A stretch of 55,476 nucleotides of DNA from an uncultured Mucilaginibacter sp. (GTDB taxonomy: Bacteria > Bacteroidota > Bacteroidia > Sphingobacteriales > Sphingobacteriaceae). Positions 15,980 to 24,553 of the stretch are shown in pieces. The stretch spans positions 1 to 55,476 of the forward strand of contig NZ_CALMAT010000079.1 in assembly GCF_937859865.1 (NCBI RefSeq), read 5' to 3'. A model generated the notes under the pieces. That model saw only the letters and a list, made by a program, of their open reading frames with translations. It was not told the DNA's origin and searched no databases. The first letter of the stretch is position 1. Every line of letters begins with the position of its first letter. The position numbers and the translations under genes were made by a program.

Positions 15980-18324
15980 AGAAAATTTATCTCGCTATTT
16001 CCTGTATCGCACTGTTCAGTTCGGCTGTCCGAGCGCAATACGATAACAACCCCGGCTCCAACCACGGCAACAAGTTTGAGCAGTTGGGTACGATGATTTC
16101 CGACCCGAACATGTTCCGTTCTGCTTCCGGTGCGCCAGGCTCCAAATACTGGCAGCAACGCGCGGATTACGAAATCAACGCCACGCTGAACGACGATAAA
16201 CAGCGTTTAGACGGCACCGAGACCATTACTTATTTCAACAATTCCCCCGATCCCTTAACCTATTTGTGGCTGCAGTTGGACGAAAACCAGCACCGCAAAG
16301 ATTCGCAAGGCAGCACGGCCAGCGAAAGCAAGATGCAGGAAAAGATGAGTTTGCGCCAACTGCAATCCATCATGGGCAACAACTTGGATTTGGGCGACCA
16401 TGTTTTGAGTGTAAAAGATGCCAGCGGAAAAGCAATTCCTTTTACCGTTAATGAAACCATGATGCGTTTGGAACTGCCTAAAACCCTGCTTCCCGGCGAA
16501 AAATTTAAGTTTAAAATAGCTTGGTTTTACAACATTTCTGATCGTTTGACGATCGGTGGCCGCGGCGGTTACGAGTACTTTCCGGAAGATAAAAATTACC
16601 TGTACACCATGACGCAGTGGTATCCGCGGATGGCCGTTTACAGTGATTTCCAGGGCTGGCAAAACAAGCAGTTCATCGGCAGCGGCGAGTTTGCTTTGGC
16701 TTTCGGAAATTTTAAAGTTAACATTAATGTACCGGCAGATCATGTGGTTGGTGCAACGGGTCTATGCCAAAATTACAGCCAGAATCTATCTACAGCACAA
16801 TTAAAACGTTGGAACCAGGCACAAACATCCAAAGAACCGGTTGAAATTGTAACACTGGCCGAAGTGAAAGACCGTATGAAAGGCCACGCACAAGCACGTA
16901 AAACTTGGACGTATGCTGCAGAAAATGTGCGCGATTTTGCCTGGGTTTCTTCCCGCAGGATTGTTTGGGACGGAATGTCAACCCAAATTGAAGGCGGCAA
17001 AAAAGTAATGGCCATGTCGTACTACGGCCCGGAAGCTTATCCGCTTTACCGCCGTTATTCTACCAAAGTGGTGGCGCATACGCTTAAAGTATATTCTGCG
17101 CATACTTTCCCTTATCCGTATCCAAGTGCCATTTCGGTAGAAGCATCCAACGGAATGGAATACCCAATGATCTGCTTTAATTATGGCCGTGCCGAAAAAG
17201 ACGGAACCTACAGCGAAGCAACCAAAAACGGGATGATTGGTGTAATTACGCATGAAGTTGGCCACAACTTTTTCCCAATGATTGTAAATTCGGATGAGCG
17301 GCAATGGACTTGGATGGACGAAGGTTTAAACACGTTCTGCCAGTTTTTGGCCGAGCAGGACTGGGACAACAACTTCCCGTCGCAGCGCGGTCCGGCTTAT
17401 AAAATTGTGGATTACATGAAGCTGCCGAAAGATGAGTTGGAACCGATCATGACCAATTCTGAAAATATTGCCCGTTTTGGCCCGAATGCTTATGCCAAAC
17501 CTTCTACGGCTTTAAATATTTTGCGCGAAACGGTAATGGGCAGAAAGTTGTTTGATTACGCTTTTAAAACCTACGCGCAACGCTGGGCTTTTAAACATCC
17601 AACGCCTGCTGATTTTTTCAGGACGATGGAGGATGCTTCGGCCGTTGATTTGGACTGGTTTTGGCGCGGCTGGTTTTACGGAACCGATGCGGTTGATATT
17701 TCTTTGGATAGTGTAAAAGCTTACACCATCAACACCAAAAACCCGGAAACCAATGCAGCTTATGATCGTCAGCAATACGAGCGCAATAACTTACAGCACA
17801 TCAGCGCACAAAGAAATAGGGAAGAAGGGACGAAATTTGCGGTGGAAGCAGATACTTCTTTAAAAGATTTTTACGGCAAATTTGACCGTTTCTCAGCAAC
17901 GCCGGTTACCAAAGAAAGCTACCAGGCGATGTACAATTCGCTTTCGCCGGAGGAAAAACAGTTTTACGAAAGCAAGAACTACTTTTACCAGTTGAATTTA
18001 AGCAACAAAGGCGGTTTGGTGATGCCGCTGATTGTGGAATGGACTTATACCGACGGAACAAAAGAAGTTGACCGGATTTCGGCCTACATCTGGCGAAAGA
18101 ATGAGCAAAAGATTTCTAAAGTTTTTGCCAAAACAAAAGAAGTAAAATCAATCAAAATTGATCCTTACCGCGAAACGGCCGATATTGATGAAGAGAACAA
18201 TAGCTGGCCGCGCAGCTTTACGCCATCACGCTTTGAATTGTTTAAGCAACAAACTTTGCCACGCGGCGTAACTTCCGGCGGAAACCTGATGCAGCAGCAA
18301 AGCACAACAAAAAAGACCCCGTAA
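15976..18324 (+). CDS. Secreted M1-family metallopeptidase
   Basis: Zinc aminopeptidase-like protein of 782 residues, exported through the signal peptide MKKIYLAISCIALFSSAVRAQ. The zinc site is complete: H426-E427, H430 in THEVGHNFFP, and E449 in WTWMDEGLN, giving HExxH-x18-E. The substrate-binding strand before it reads SNGMEYPMICFNYG, replacing the usual GAMEN. The N-terminal beta domain contains the ETITYFNNSPDPLTYLWLQLDEN motif typical of the family. It is translationally coupled to the HupE-like gene. The stop codon TAA at 18322-18324 is the first three bases of an exact copy of the dispersed 12-mer. Confidence 0.9.
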   Translation: MKKIYLAISCIALFSSAVRAQYDNNPGSNHGNKFEQLGTMISDPNMFRSASGAPGSKYWQQRADYEINATLNDDKQRLDGTETITYFNNSPDPLTYLWLQLDENQHRKDSQGSTASESKMQEKMSLRQLQSIMGNNLDLGDHVLSVKDASGKAIPFTVNETMMRLELPKTLLPGEKFKFKIAWFYNISDRLTIGGRGGYEYFPEDKNYLYTMTQWYPRMAVYSDFQGWQNKQFIGSGEFALAFGNFKVNINVPADHVVGATGLCQNYSQNLSTAQLKRWNQAQTSKEPVEIVTLAEVKDRMKGHAQARKTWTYAAENVRDFAWVSSRRIVWDGMSTQIEGGKKVMAMSYYGPEAYPLYRRYSTKVVAHTLKVYSAHTFPYPYPSAISVEASNGMEYPMICFNYGRAEKDGTYSEATKNGMIGVITHEVGHNFFPMIVNSDERQWTWMDEGLNTFCQFLAEQDWDNNFPSQRGPAYKIVDYMKLPKDELEPIMTNSENIARFGPNAYAKPSTALNILRETVMGRKLFDYAFKTYAQRWAFKHPTPADFFRTMEDASAVDLDWFWRGWFYGTDAVDISLDSVKAYTINTKNPETNAAYDRQQYERNNLQHISAQRNREEGTKFAVEADTSLKDFYGKFDRFSATPVTKESYQAMYNSLSPEEKQFYESKNYFYQLNLSNKGGLVMPLIVEWTYTDGTKEVDRISAYIWRKNEQKISKVFAKTKEVKSIKIDPYRETADIDEENNSWPRSFTPSRFELFKQQTLPRGVTSGGNLMQQQSTTKKTP

Positions 18325-18333
18325 AAGAAGCAT
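18322..18333 (-). repeat. Dispersed 12-mer containing the M1 peptidase stop codon
   Basis: Exact TAAAAGAAGCAT; its TAA is the stop codon of the preceding gene. Confidence 0.85.
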
Positions 18334-18351
18334 CCCCAAAAACAGATGTAT

Positions 18352-18392
18352 AAACAGCAAAGCCGGAACAAATTGTTCCGGCTTTGCTGTTT
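18352..18392 (+). terminator. Strong terminator, perfect 20-bp arms
   Basis: The arms AAACAGCAAAGCCGGAACAA and its exact complement are separated by a single central A and followed by ATTT. This 41-base perfect palindrome, 28 bases after the M1 peptidase stop, should act as an intrinsic terminator, possibly for both strands. Confidence 0.85.
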
Positions 18393-18467
18393 ATTTAAAC
18401 TTGTCTTTCTGTAAAATATGCTGTGTTCAGCTTACTTGCTGTTCATAATTATATATAAAAAATGCCA

Positions 18468-18479
18468 ATGCTTCTTTTA
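18468..18479 (+). repeat. Dispersed 12-mer with CCAAT/ATTGG flanks
   Basis: Exact core with tail CCCTATAAAAATTGG. CCAAT before and ATTGG after are complementary. It is an inverted pair with 18544-18555. Confidence 0.88.
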
Positions 18480-18543
18480 CCCTATAAAAATTGGTGCCTG
18501 TTTCAATTTAAATAAAACCGGGTGTTTACCAATTTTTAGGCGA

Positions 18544-18555
18544 TAAAAGAAGCAT
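18544..18555 (-). repeat. Dispersed 12-mer, reverse copy with TACCAAT/ATTGGTA flanks
   Basis: Exact TAAAAGAAGCAT. The flanking seven bases on each side of the core-plus-tail unit are perfectly complementary (TACCAAT and ATTGGTA). Confidence 0.88.
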
Positions 18556-18585
18556 TGGTATGCTGTCAAATAAATTTTAAGGCAC

Positions 18586-18774
18586 TTAATGTTTTTGCTT
18601 ATTATTATTTCCTGTTGTGTCGTTCGGCGGCACCGTGTTTTGGATATTGTTGGTGCTATCACCAGCATGAACGGTATCCTGACGTCCCAGACCGTAATTT
18701 TTATGCTTGCTGTCGCAAGTTGTTGTTAAAAAAAGGATAACCAATGCAGAAAATAAAAGGGATTTGTTTTTCAT
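18586..18774 (-). CDS. Small putative lipoprotein
   Basis: A 62-residue ORF starting MKNKSLLFSALVILFLTTTC. A short basic start and hydrophobic core are followed by a Cys at position 20 that could be the lipidated residue, although TTTC is a loose lipobox. The rest is polar and Asn/Thr-rich (DTVHAGDSTNNIQN, PPNDTTGNNNKQKH), typical of small Bacteroidota lipoproteins without known function. Its ATG lies one base after a motif copy (18776-18787), the same arrangement as at tal. Function unknown. Confidence 0.55.
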   Translation of the reverse strand: MKNKSLLFSALVILFLTTTCDSKHKNYGLGRQDTVHAGDSTNNIQNTVPPNDTTGNNNKQKH

Positions 18775-18775
18775 G

Positions 18776-18787
18776 ATGCTTCTTTTA
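18776..18787 (+). repeat. Dispersed 12-mer just upstream of the small lipoprotein start
   Basis: Exact core on the plus strand. Read in the sense of the minus-strand gene it is TAAAAGAAGCAT, one base, then ATG. Confidence 0.85.
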
Positions 18788-18875
18788 CCAGTAAAAAATT
18801 TTAATAATTGTAATGCTGCTTATTTAACAAGCCAAGCAATAAAAGTTTATAATTGTGCTGCTAATTTATTTACAA

Positions 18876-21800
18876 TTATCGGATAACCGTAACATATCCG
18901 CCATAGTTTTTAGTTCCGTCCCTCAAATTCAAAACATAATAGTAAGTGCCCACCGGAACTTCTTGTCCGTTATAACGCCCGTCCCAAGCTGTGCCGTAGC
19001 CAATTGAATGGAACATCCTTTGTCCATAACGGTTATAAATATCCATGATACAGTCCGGGTAGCGGTCTAAATTTTTAATGTTCCAAACATCGTTTGTGCC
19101 ATCATTATTTGGGGTGAACGTATTCGGGATGATTGGAATTTTCAAAATACGGATAGAAATGGTATCGGTAGCCGTACAACTATCGGTAGAAGTTACGGTA
19201 AGGCGGTACGTGATGTCATCCGTAGGCGTTGCAACCGGGTTGGCAATACGCGGGTTGCTGAGGCCGGTAGCAGGCGTCCACAGGTAACTTAAAATCTTGC
19301 CCGAAACTTTAGGCGAAAGCCTGGCCTGATCGCCAATATGCACGTATAGGTTTTTGCCGGCATCTAAAACAGGGGTCGGGTTTACGGTAATGGGCTGTGA
19401 AAGCGAATCGGCACAACCGCTGCTGTTGGTGAAAACGTATTTAATCAGGTGCGTGCCAAGGCCGGCAGCAGCCGGGCCAAACAAGCCTGAGGCAGAAACC
19501 CCGGCACCAGAATAAACGCCTTTTCCTACACCACCGCTGATTTCTGCCGCTTGTGTAATTTGGAAAGGGCTAACTTCCTGGCAAACGCTACCCAATGCGG
19601 TAAACACAACTTTTGGCGTTGCGTTGATGGTAATGGTTTGATCAAGGACATCCATACAAGTTATCCCGGAATAAGCAACCATCCGAACGGTGTAAGTTTT
19701 GGTGGCAGGCGTGTTAAAAGGATCGTATTGGTGCGTGTATATTTTGCCGACCGTTGGGTCTTCATCAGTCAGGTCAACGGTTTTTTTGTTCTGATAATCA
19801 AAATACCATTCAATTTTGGTGATCGAACCCACATCAACGCTTGCACGGTTTTCAAAATTAATTGGCGAAATACTGCAAACATTGCCGGTAGTAATAATAT
19901 TGAAAGCTGCTTTAGGCATTGATCCGTTTACCTGAAAAGGTTTAGTGATGGTAGCCGAACTGCCATCATCAGCCGTAACCGTAAGCATGATTTGGTAAAC
20001 TTGTGCTTTGCCGAAACGGTGTACCGGGTTTTTATCGGTTGAAGTATTTGGGTTGGATGCGTTTGCATCGGCATCGCCAAAATTCCATGAATAAGTTAAA
20101 GTGGCCGCTGTGCCAACCGAATCGGCAGTTAAATCCAAGAATTGGGACGAAAGGTCGGCAGAACAAACTTCCGGCGATTTAAAGTTTGGTTTGTAACCTG
20201 GCTTTGCCGTTACCGATTGTGTAACCACGCTGGTACAGCCTGCATCAGAAACAACTGTTAAAGCAACTTTGTAAGTTCCGGCAGCAGCATAGTCATGCTC
20301 GAATTGGTTGGCATCCGTGCGTGTAGCATTTTTCCCGTCTCCAAAATTCCAGTTCCATTTTACTATTTTGCCAACGTTGATTGTTGAAGCATCTTTAAAA
20401 AACACGGCATCATCTTTAAACACCGAATTTTTAGTGGTAAAAGAAGCATTCGGCAGGTTATTTACCTTGATGTATTTTTGAATGGTCGTTTGGCAGCCGC
20501 TTTCGGAAATGGCCGTTAAACTTACAGTATCCGTGCCAGGCAAAGTATAAACATGCGTTGGGTTTTGCAAAGTAGAAGTACTGCCGTCGCCAAACTTCCA
20601 GATCCAGCTTTTTACCGTTTTGCTGCTATCGGTACTTTTATCAACAAACCTTACGGTATCGCCCAAACAAACGGTGGCCGGCATGGTAAAAGCAGTAACC
20701 GGCGCACTGTAAACGGTAAACGGAAAATTATACTTCTGGTCGCCAATTGGGCAGCCGCGCGATGACGGGGGCAGGTTGGCTGTAATATCTACACTGTAAA
20801 CACCGGCTTTGTTAAAAACGGCCGGTTTCGGGATGCTGTAAACATAAAAAGGCTGGTTGTTGATCGTTGTGTCGCGGGCAACCGGGTTGTCCTGTATAAT
20901 AGGGGCCATGTTGGAAGGGCTAACCCGCCATTCGATATGTTTTGTTGGAACGTTTAGCGTTAACTGCAAAAAATACTGATCGTAAACACAGGCACTGGTG
21001 ATGGACAATTTGGAAATAGGGTCAACAACCGTAGCGGTAACGGTGGTGGCCAGGTTTGTACCGGCAGAATAAGCATAGGATTCTACTTGGCCAAAACCAT
21101 AAGCAATGGCATTAAAGCCATCGTCCGCAGTCAGGTTAAAATTATTGGTGCGCAAGCCATTCAAGTTAAGCTGAAGGTAAGAGTAACCGGGCAATTGCGC
21201 TATCGGGACAAAAGGCGTGGAAGGTACAGCACCATTGATACGAAAACTTGCTACCGACGTTGTTTTTATCAGCACATTTATGTACTGCTCTGAAATATTT
21301 TCCCGCGTTGAAGAATAAACAGTTATGTTTTTGATGCTGTATTCTATTGGGTTAAGAATTACCATATCCGGATCTCCTGGTATGTTCAAACTGGGTATTA
21401 TGTTTGAACAACCCGCTGTTAAAGCAAATTGTGCTACACTAATAGGTTTATCGGCAGTGATGCTGGCAGGTGTACTATACGGGTTCGGGGATGAATAAAA
21501 TTGCCCCGTATTTAATGTAGCAACGGTCGCACCATTAATCCGAACTGTGGTATTGTCATATGCAGCCACTACCCGAATGTAATTTCCTAATGTTCTTTCT
21601 GTAGGGGCAGTTCTGCCCGGTGCAACCATACTAAAAGGAATAAAGCCATACGTTCTCCCCCAACTTTCAATAGGATAATTTTGCTGGAACAATGGGTCAT
21701 ATGATCTTGGGAAGCAGGAAGCATCATTGATAGTTGTACCGCTGCTTCCAGAAAACATAGCAAAACGCTTGCAACCAGATGTAACGCTATCAACACTTGC

Positions 21801-22442
21801 AGAAACTCCGGTTAAATCATCAGAAGAAAGATATTCGTACACATCGCCAACATTGGCAAGTGTAACGCCGCCAGCAACCAGATTAGTAGTTCCGCGTTTG
21901 ATAAAAACTTTTGTATTCGCTTCGCTGGCAACTAATGTAATGTAATTCTGACCAGTTCCTGTTTGTGTTGAGTTTAAGTTTTGTATATAGTTCATGCTAT
22001 AATACAGTTGCCCTAAGGCTTTAACAGGCAAAATGAGAGATGCTGCTGATCGTTCACCGGCAAAAATATGAGAATAAACAACAACGTTTGGCTGCCCGGC
22101 ATCAACTACAATATGGATGGCACGGTTAGTTAAGACCCGGCCACTTTCAAAATTAGCAATATAAGCACTGGAACGGGGAACCTGGATTTCGGTAACGGTA
22201 TTGGCAACAACAGTAAACTTTTGGGAGAAACCGCCGACAGAAACTGTACCAGAAGAATTGGATTTACCAGTGATAAAAACACTGATGTTGGCAAGTTCTG
22301 AAGCGGTGTTTGGAAGGTGCGTAGGAAAAACAGACCAAAACTCCGCGCCTTCGTTGGATATGACTTGTGCTTTTGCCCAATTTATGGTGGATAAAAGAAG
22401 TATCAATAAACCCGGTAAAAATTTAGATAGTTGTTTAATCAT
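18876..22442 (-). CDS. IgGFc-binding/PKD surface protein with T9SS type B sorting domain
   Basis: Large exported protein of 1188 residues. It has a signal peptide (LLILLLSTINWAKAQ), then an N-terminal IgGFc-binding-like domain (about 27-460; markers are the GAEFWSVFP opening and PNVVVYSHIFAGERSA). Several PKD domains follow, recognised by WIWKFGDGS, WNWNFGDGK and YSWNFGDAD cores between about 575 and 850. The last 90 residues are the gliding-motility-associated C-terminal domain (IPNTFTPNNDGTNDVW ... YNRYGQRMF ... GTYYYVL), the signal for the type 9 secretion system, type B. It probably acts as a surface adhesin or matrix protein. Motif copies encode ASFTT at 20438-20449 and part of the signal peptide at 22392-22403 (one mismatch). 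Confidence 0.9.
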   Translation of the reverse strand: MIKQLSKFLPGLLILLLSTINWAKAQVISNEGAEFWSVFPTHLPNTASELANISVFITGKSNSSGTVSVGGFSQKFTVVANTVTEIQVPRSSAYIANFESGRVLTNRAIHIVVDAGQPNVVVYSHIFAGERSAASLILPVKALGQLYYSMNYIQNLNSTQTGTGQNYITLVASEANTKVFIKRGTTNLVAGGVTLANVGDVYEYLSSDDLTGVSASVDSVTSGCKRFAMFSGSSGTTINDASCFPRSYDPLFQQNYPIESWGRTYGFIPFSMVAPGRTAPTERTLGNYIRVVAAYDNTTVRINGATVATLNTGQFYSSPNPYSTPASITADKPISVAQFALTAGCSNIIPSLNIPGDPDMVILNPIEYSIKNITVYSSTRENISEQYINVLIKTTSVASFRINGAVPSTPFVPIAQLPGYSYLQLNLNGLRTNNFNLTADDGFNAIAYGFGQVESYAYSAGTNLATTVTATVVDPISKLSITSACVYDQYFLQLTLNVPTKHIEWRVSPSNMAPIIQDNPVARDTTINNQPFYVYSIPKPAVFNKAGVYSVDITANLPPSSRGCPIGDQKYNFPFTVYSAPVTAFTMPATVCLGDTVRFVDKSTDSSKTVKSWIWKFGDGSTSTLQNPTHVYTLPGTDTVSLTAISESGCQTTIQKYIKVNNLPNASFTTKNSVFKDDAVFFKDASTINVGKIVKWNWNFGDGKNATRTDANQFEHDYAAAGTYKVALTVVSDAGCTSVVTQSVTAKPGYKPNFKSPEVCSADLSSQFLDLTADSVGTAATLTYSWNFGDADANASNPNTSTDKNPVHRFGKAQVYQIMLTVTADDGSSATITKPFQVNGSMPKAAFNIITTGNVCSISPINFENRASVDVGSITKIEWYFDYQNKKTVDLTDEDPTVGKIYTHQYDPFNTPATKTYTVRMVAYSGITCMDVLDQTITINATPKVVFTALGSVCQEVSPFQITQAAEISGGVGKGVYSGAGVSASGLFGPAAAGLGTHLIKYVFTNSSGCADSLSQPITVNPTPVLDAGKNLYVHIGDQARLSPKVSGKILSYLWTPATGLSNPRIANPVATPTDDITYRLTVTSTDSCTATDTISIRILKIPIIPNTFTPNNDGTNDVWNIKNLDRYPDCIMDIYNRYGQRMFHSIGYGTAWDGRYNGQEVPVGTYYYVLNLRDGTKNYGGYVTVIR
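20438..20449 (-). repeat. Dispersed 12-mer inside the PKD gene
   Basis: Exact TAAAAGAAGCAT, encoding NASFTT on the minus strand at the start of a PKD domain. Confidence 0.85.
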
Positions 22443-22845
22443 ATCATCTTTGACAAAAAACGGGTTTGTTTACTTCATACCAACACCTACGAAAATAAAG
22501 TCAGCCCGGCCTTGTTGTTTTAACGCAATATTTTCAGTACATATTATTGGCCACAACGTTATTAAATCTTAACCAATACCAACAGTTTACCAACAGCAAC
22601 GGATAAGCCGAAGTTTACGGTTTTAGCAGGATAAAACAACATTTTTGGTTTAAAAATTCAGGCTGATCGGTTTCAACTAATATACACACGTTATCAATTT
22701 TTTCCGCTGTTTTCAGCATTAAAAATACAAACATTTTATTTAAGTTGAGGGGAGGTGAATCGGATAGCTAAATTGATTTTTGATTTACGGTTTATACTAT
22801 TATAAGGATGGGAAATTTTAGATGCTTCTTTTATCGGCATAAATT
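22443..22845. other. Upstream region of the PKD gene
   Basis: About 400 AT-rich bases with no credible ORF. It presumably carries the PKD-gene promoter. A motif copy lies at its far end (22822-22833). Confidence 0.4.
22822..22833 (+). repeat. Dispersed 12-mer after the DinB relic
   Basis: Exact core with the consensus tail TCGGCATAAATTT, at the 3' end of the DinB pseudogene. Confidence 0.85.
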
Positions 22846-23105
22846 TCAACTGGCTGGGTTTTGCCTGACATAAAAAATATAATCAGTTGGCGGCAACATT
22901 TCAACTCCCGCCAGTTTTAAATGTTGCCCAATTTGCGCGCGGTAATGTGTACCATGATTTAGCACATGGGTTACAATTTCGCTGATTGTATTTTCATATT
23001 GGTTGCCGGTAGAATTTGTATAATGGATAGTTGCATCCAAATCAGTAACGCCGTTAACAAATGCTGGCGGTCGTAATTAAACAGTTGTGTAAAATAAGTT
23101 TTCAT
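22846..23105 (-). pseudogene. DinB-family protein relic (internal deletion and frameshift)
   Basis: Two pieces of a DinB-like four-helix metalloprotein remain. The start at 23105 reads MKTYFTQLFNYDRQHLLTAL, a normal DinB N-terminus. After about 23 codons the frame breaks, and the C-terminal part continues in another frame to 22846. That part has the conserved IHYTNSTGNQYENTISEIV, the helix HVLNHGTHYRAQIGQHL with metal-ligand His residues, and PPTDYIFYVR. Intact members have about 150-165 residues; some 70 in the middle, including the first His ligand, are missing. It is therefore a dead gene rather than a short functional one. Confidence 0.75.
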
Positions 23106-23199
23106 GATACGGATAAGAAAGACCAAAGCAAGATAAAGTTTTTTTCTGTTTTGTATTTACTTGTATAAATTGATATTTGCTACACCAAAAAAATGCCGG

Positions 23200-23211
23200 T
23201 AAAAGAAGCAT
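23200..23211 (-). repeat. Dispersed 12-mer upstream of the efflux pump gene
   Basis: Exact TAAAAGAAGCAT preceded by AAATGCCGG, 36 bases before the ATG at 23248. Confidence 0.85.
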
Positions 23212-23247
23212 TGCAACCAAAACCGGCAATCGAAATTAATATTCCCC

Positions 23248-24474
23248 ATGACCAAAAAACGCTACTTTTTCCTCATCCTCATATTAGGCACTTTAACCGC
23301 GCTTGGCCCTTTTTCCATTGATATGTATTTGCCTGGTTTCCCGACTATTGCACAGGATTTAAAAACTACCGTTGCCCGCGTTTCGCTTTCGCTGTCCAGC
23401 TTTTTTATCGGGATTTCTGCCGGGCAGTTGCTGTACGGGCCGTTGCTAGACCGTTTTGGCCGGAAGAAACCGCTGTATGTTGGCCTGGTGGTTTATATTT
23501 TGGCTTCCATCGGTTGTATGTCTGTCCGCAGTATCGAAGCTTTGATTGTGCTGCGTTTTGTGCAAGCCATTGGCAGTTGTGCCGCGGCCGTCGCTTCAAT
23601 TACCATGGTGCGCGACCTTTTCCCGGTGAAAGACAACGCCAAAGTTTTCTCTTTGCTGATGCTGGTTGTTGGCGCTTCGCCCATGCTTGCGCCTACGGTT
23701 GGTGGCTACGTTACGGCTGCTTTTGGCTGGCAGTCGGTTTTCCTGGTCCTGTCCGTAATTGCCGGGCTGATCCTGCTGGCGACAGTCTTTTTTCTGCCAA
23801 ACAGTTATCGGCCTGATACTTCGATTTCCTTAAAACCGAAACCTATTTTGCTCAACTTTTGGTCGGTTTTACGCGAACCGCAATTTTATACTTATGCGTT
23901 TACCGGCGCTGTGGCTTTTTCGGGTTTGTTTGCTTATGTGGCCGGTTCGCCGTTGGTTTTTATGGATATTTACCGCGTTAACGGTAAAGTTTACGGTTGG
24001 ATTTTTGCTTTTCTTTCCGTCGGTTTAATCGGTTCCAGCCAGTTGAACAGTTGGCTGCTTAAAAAATACCGAAGCGAACAAATTGTATTTGGTGCTTTAG
24101 TTTGCCAGGTTATCGTTGGTACGGTTTTCCTCGCGGGAACCCTGGCCAACCTGCTCGGCCTGTACGGAACCATCGCCATGCTTTTTCTTTTTTTGAGCTG
24201 TTTGGGCATCACCAATCCCAATGCGGCGGCACTATCGCTGGCGCCTTTTTCAAAAAATGCGGGCAGTGCTTCGTCTTTAATGGGTGCATTGCAATTGGGT
24301 TTGGGCACGCTGGCCTCGGTTGCCGTAAGCTTGTTCAGTGTTCACTCTGCTTTGCCTATGGTAGCCATTATTGCGGTTACCAGTTTGCTGGCTTTGCTGG
24401 TTTTAATCATCAGCCGAAAAAATATTGCAGAACCAATAGCAGCGGCAGCCGAAACCGCCGCTGTTGTCCATTAA
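23248..24474 (+). CDS. Bcr/CflA-family multidrug efflux MFS transporter
   Basis: Twelve-segment major facilitator of 408 residues in the drug:H+ antiporter-1 group. The family opening ALGPFSIDMYLPGFPTIAQD, the GQLLYGPLLDRFGRKKPL loop (the MFS signature between TM2 and TM3) and MVRDLFP with the TM5 motif GASPMLAPTVGGYV are typical of Bcr/CflA bicyclomycin/chloramphenicol exporters. It probably exports drugs or small metabolites from the inner membrane; the substrate is not predictable. It is a single gene, flanked on both sides by motif copies (23200-23211, 24500-24511). Confidence 0.9.
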   Translation: MTKKRYFFLILILGTLTALGPFSIDMYLPGFPTIAQDLKTTVARVSLSLSSFFIGISAGQLLYGPLLDRFGRKKPLYVGLVVYILASIGCMSVRSIEALIVLRFVQAIGSCAAAVASITMVRDLFPVKDNAKVFSLLMLVVGASPMLAPTVGGYVTAAFGWQSVFLVLSVIAGLILLATVFFLPNSYRPDTSISLKPKPILLNFWSVLREPQFYTYAFTGAVAFSGLFAYVAGSPLVFMDIYRVNGKVYGWIFAFLSVGLIGSSQLNSWLLKKYRSEQIVFGALVCQVIVGTVFLAGTLANLLGLYGTIAMLFLFLSCLGITNPNAAALSLAPFSKNAGSASSLMGALQLGLGTLASVAVSLFSVHSALPMVAIIAVTSLLALLVLIISRKNIAEPIAAAAETAAVVH

Positions 24475-24481
24475 ATTTTGG

Positions 24482-24511
24482 ATACTGTTTTTATGCCGGT
24501 AAAAGAAGCAT
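24482..24511. repeat. Head-to-head sister word + 12-mer
   Basis: ATACTGTTTTTA (24482-24493) is followed after TGCCGG by TAAAAGAAGCAT (24500-24511). Here the two words of the family form the two arms of one 30-base imperfect palindrome, which suggests that they are related halves. It lies between the convergent efflux and amidohydrolase genes and may act as a terminator. Confidence 0.88.
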
Positions 24512-24553
24512 CACAAGTTTTAAGATTTTAATTGTGATGAGAAAAGCATAAGC

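Noticed and set aside
18468-18520. A family of micro-proteins starting MLLL from the ATG of each forward copy (MLLLPYKN, MLLLSPKN, MLLLAPKN)
   Set aside because: Frames stop at variable, often immediate, positions and diverge after the motif. The same DNA word is read in other frames inside genes, so conservation is at the DNA level.
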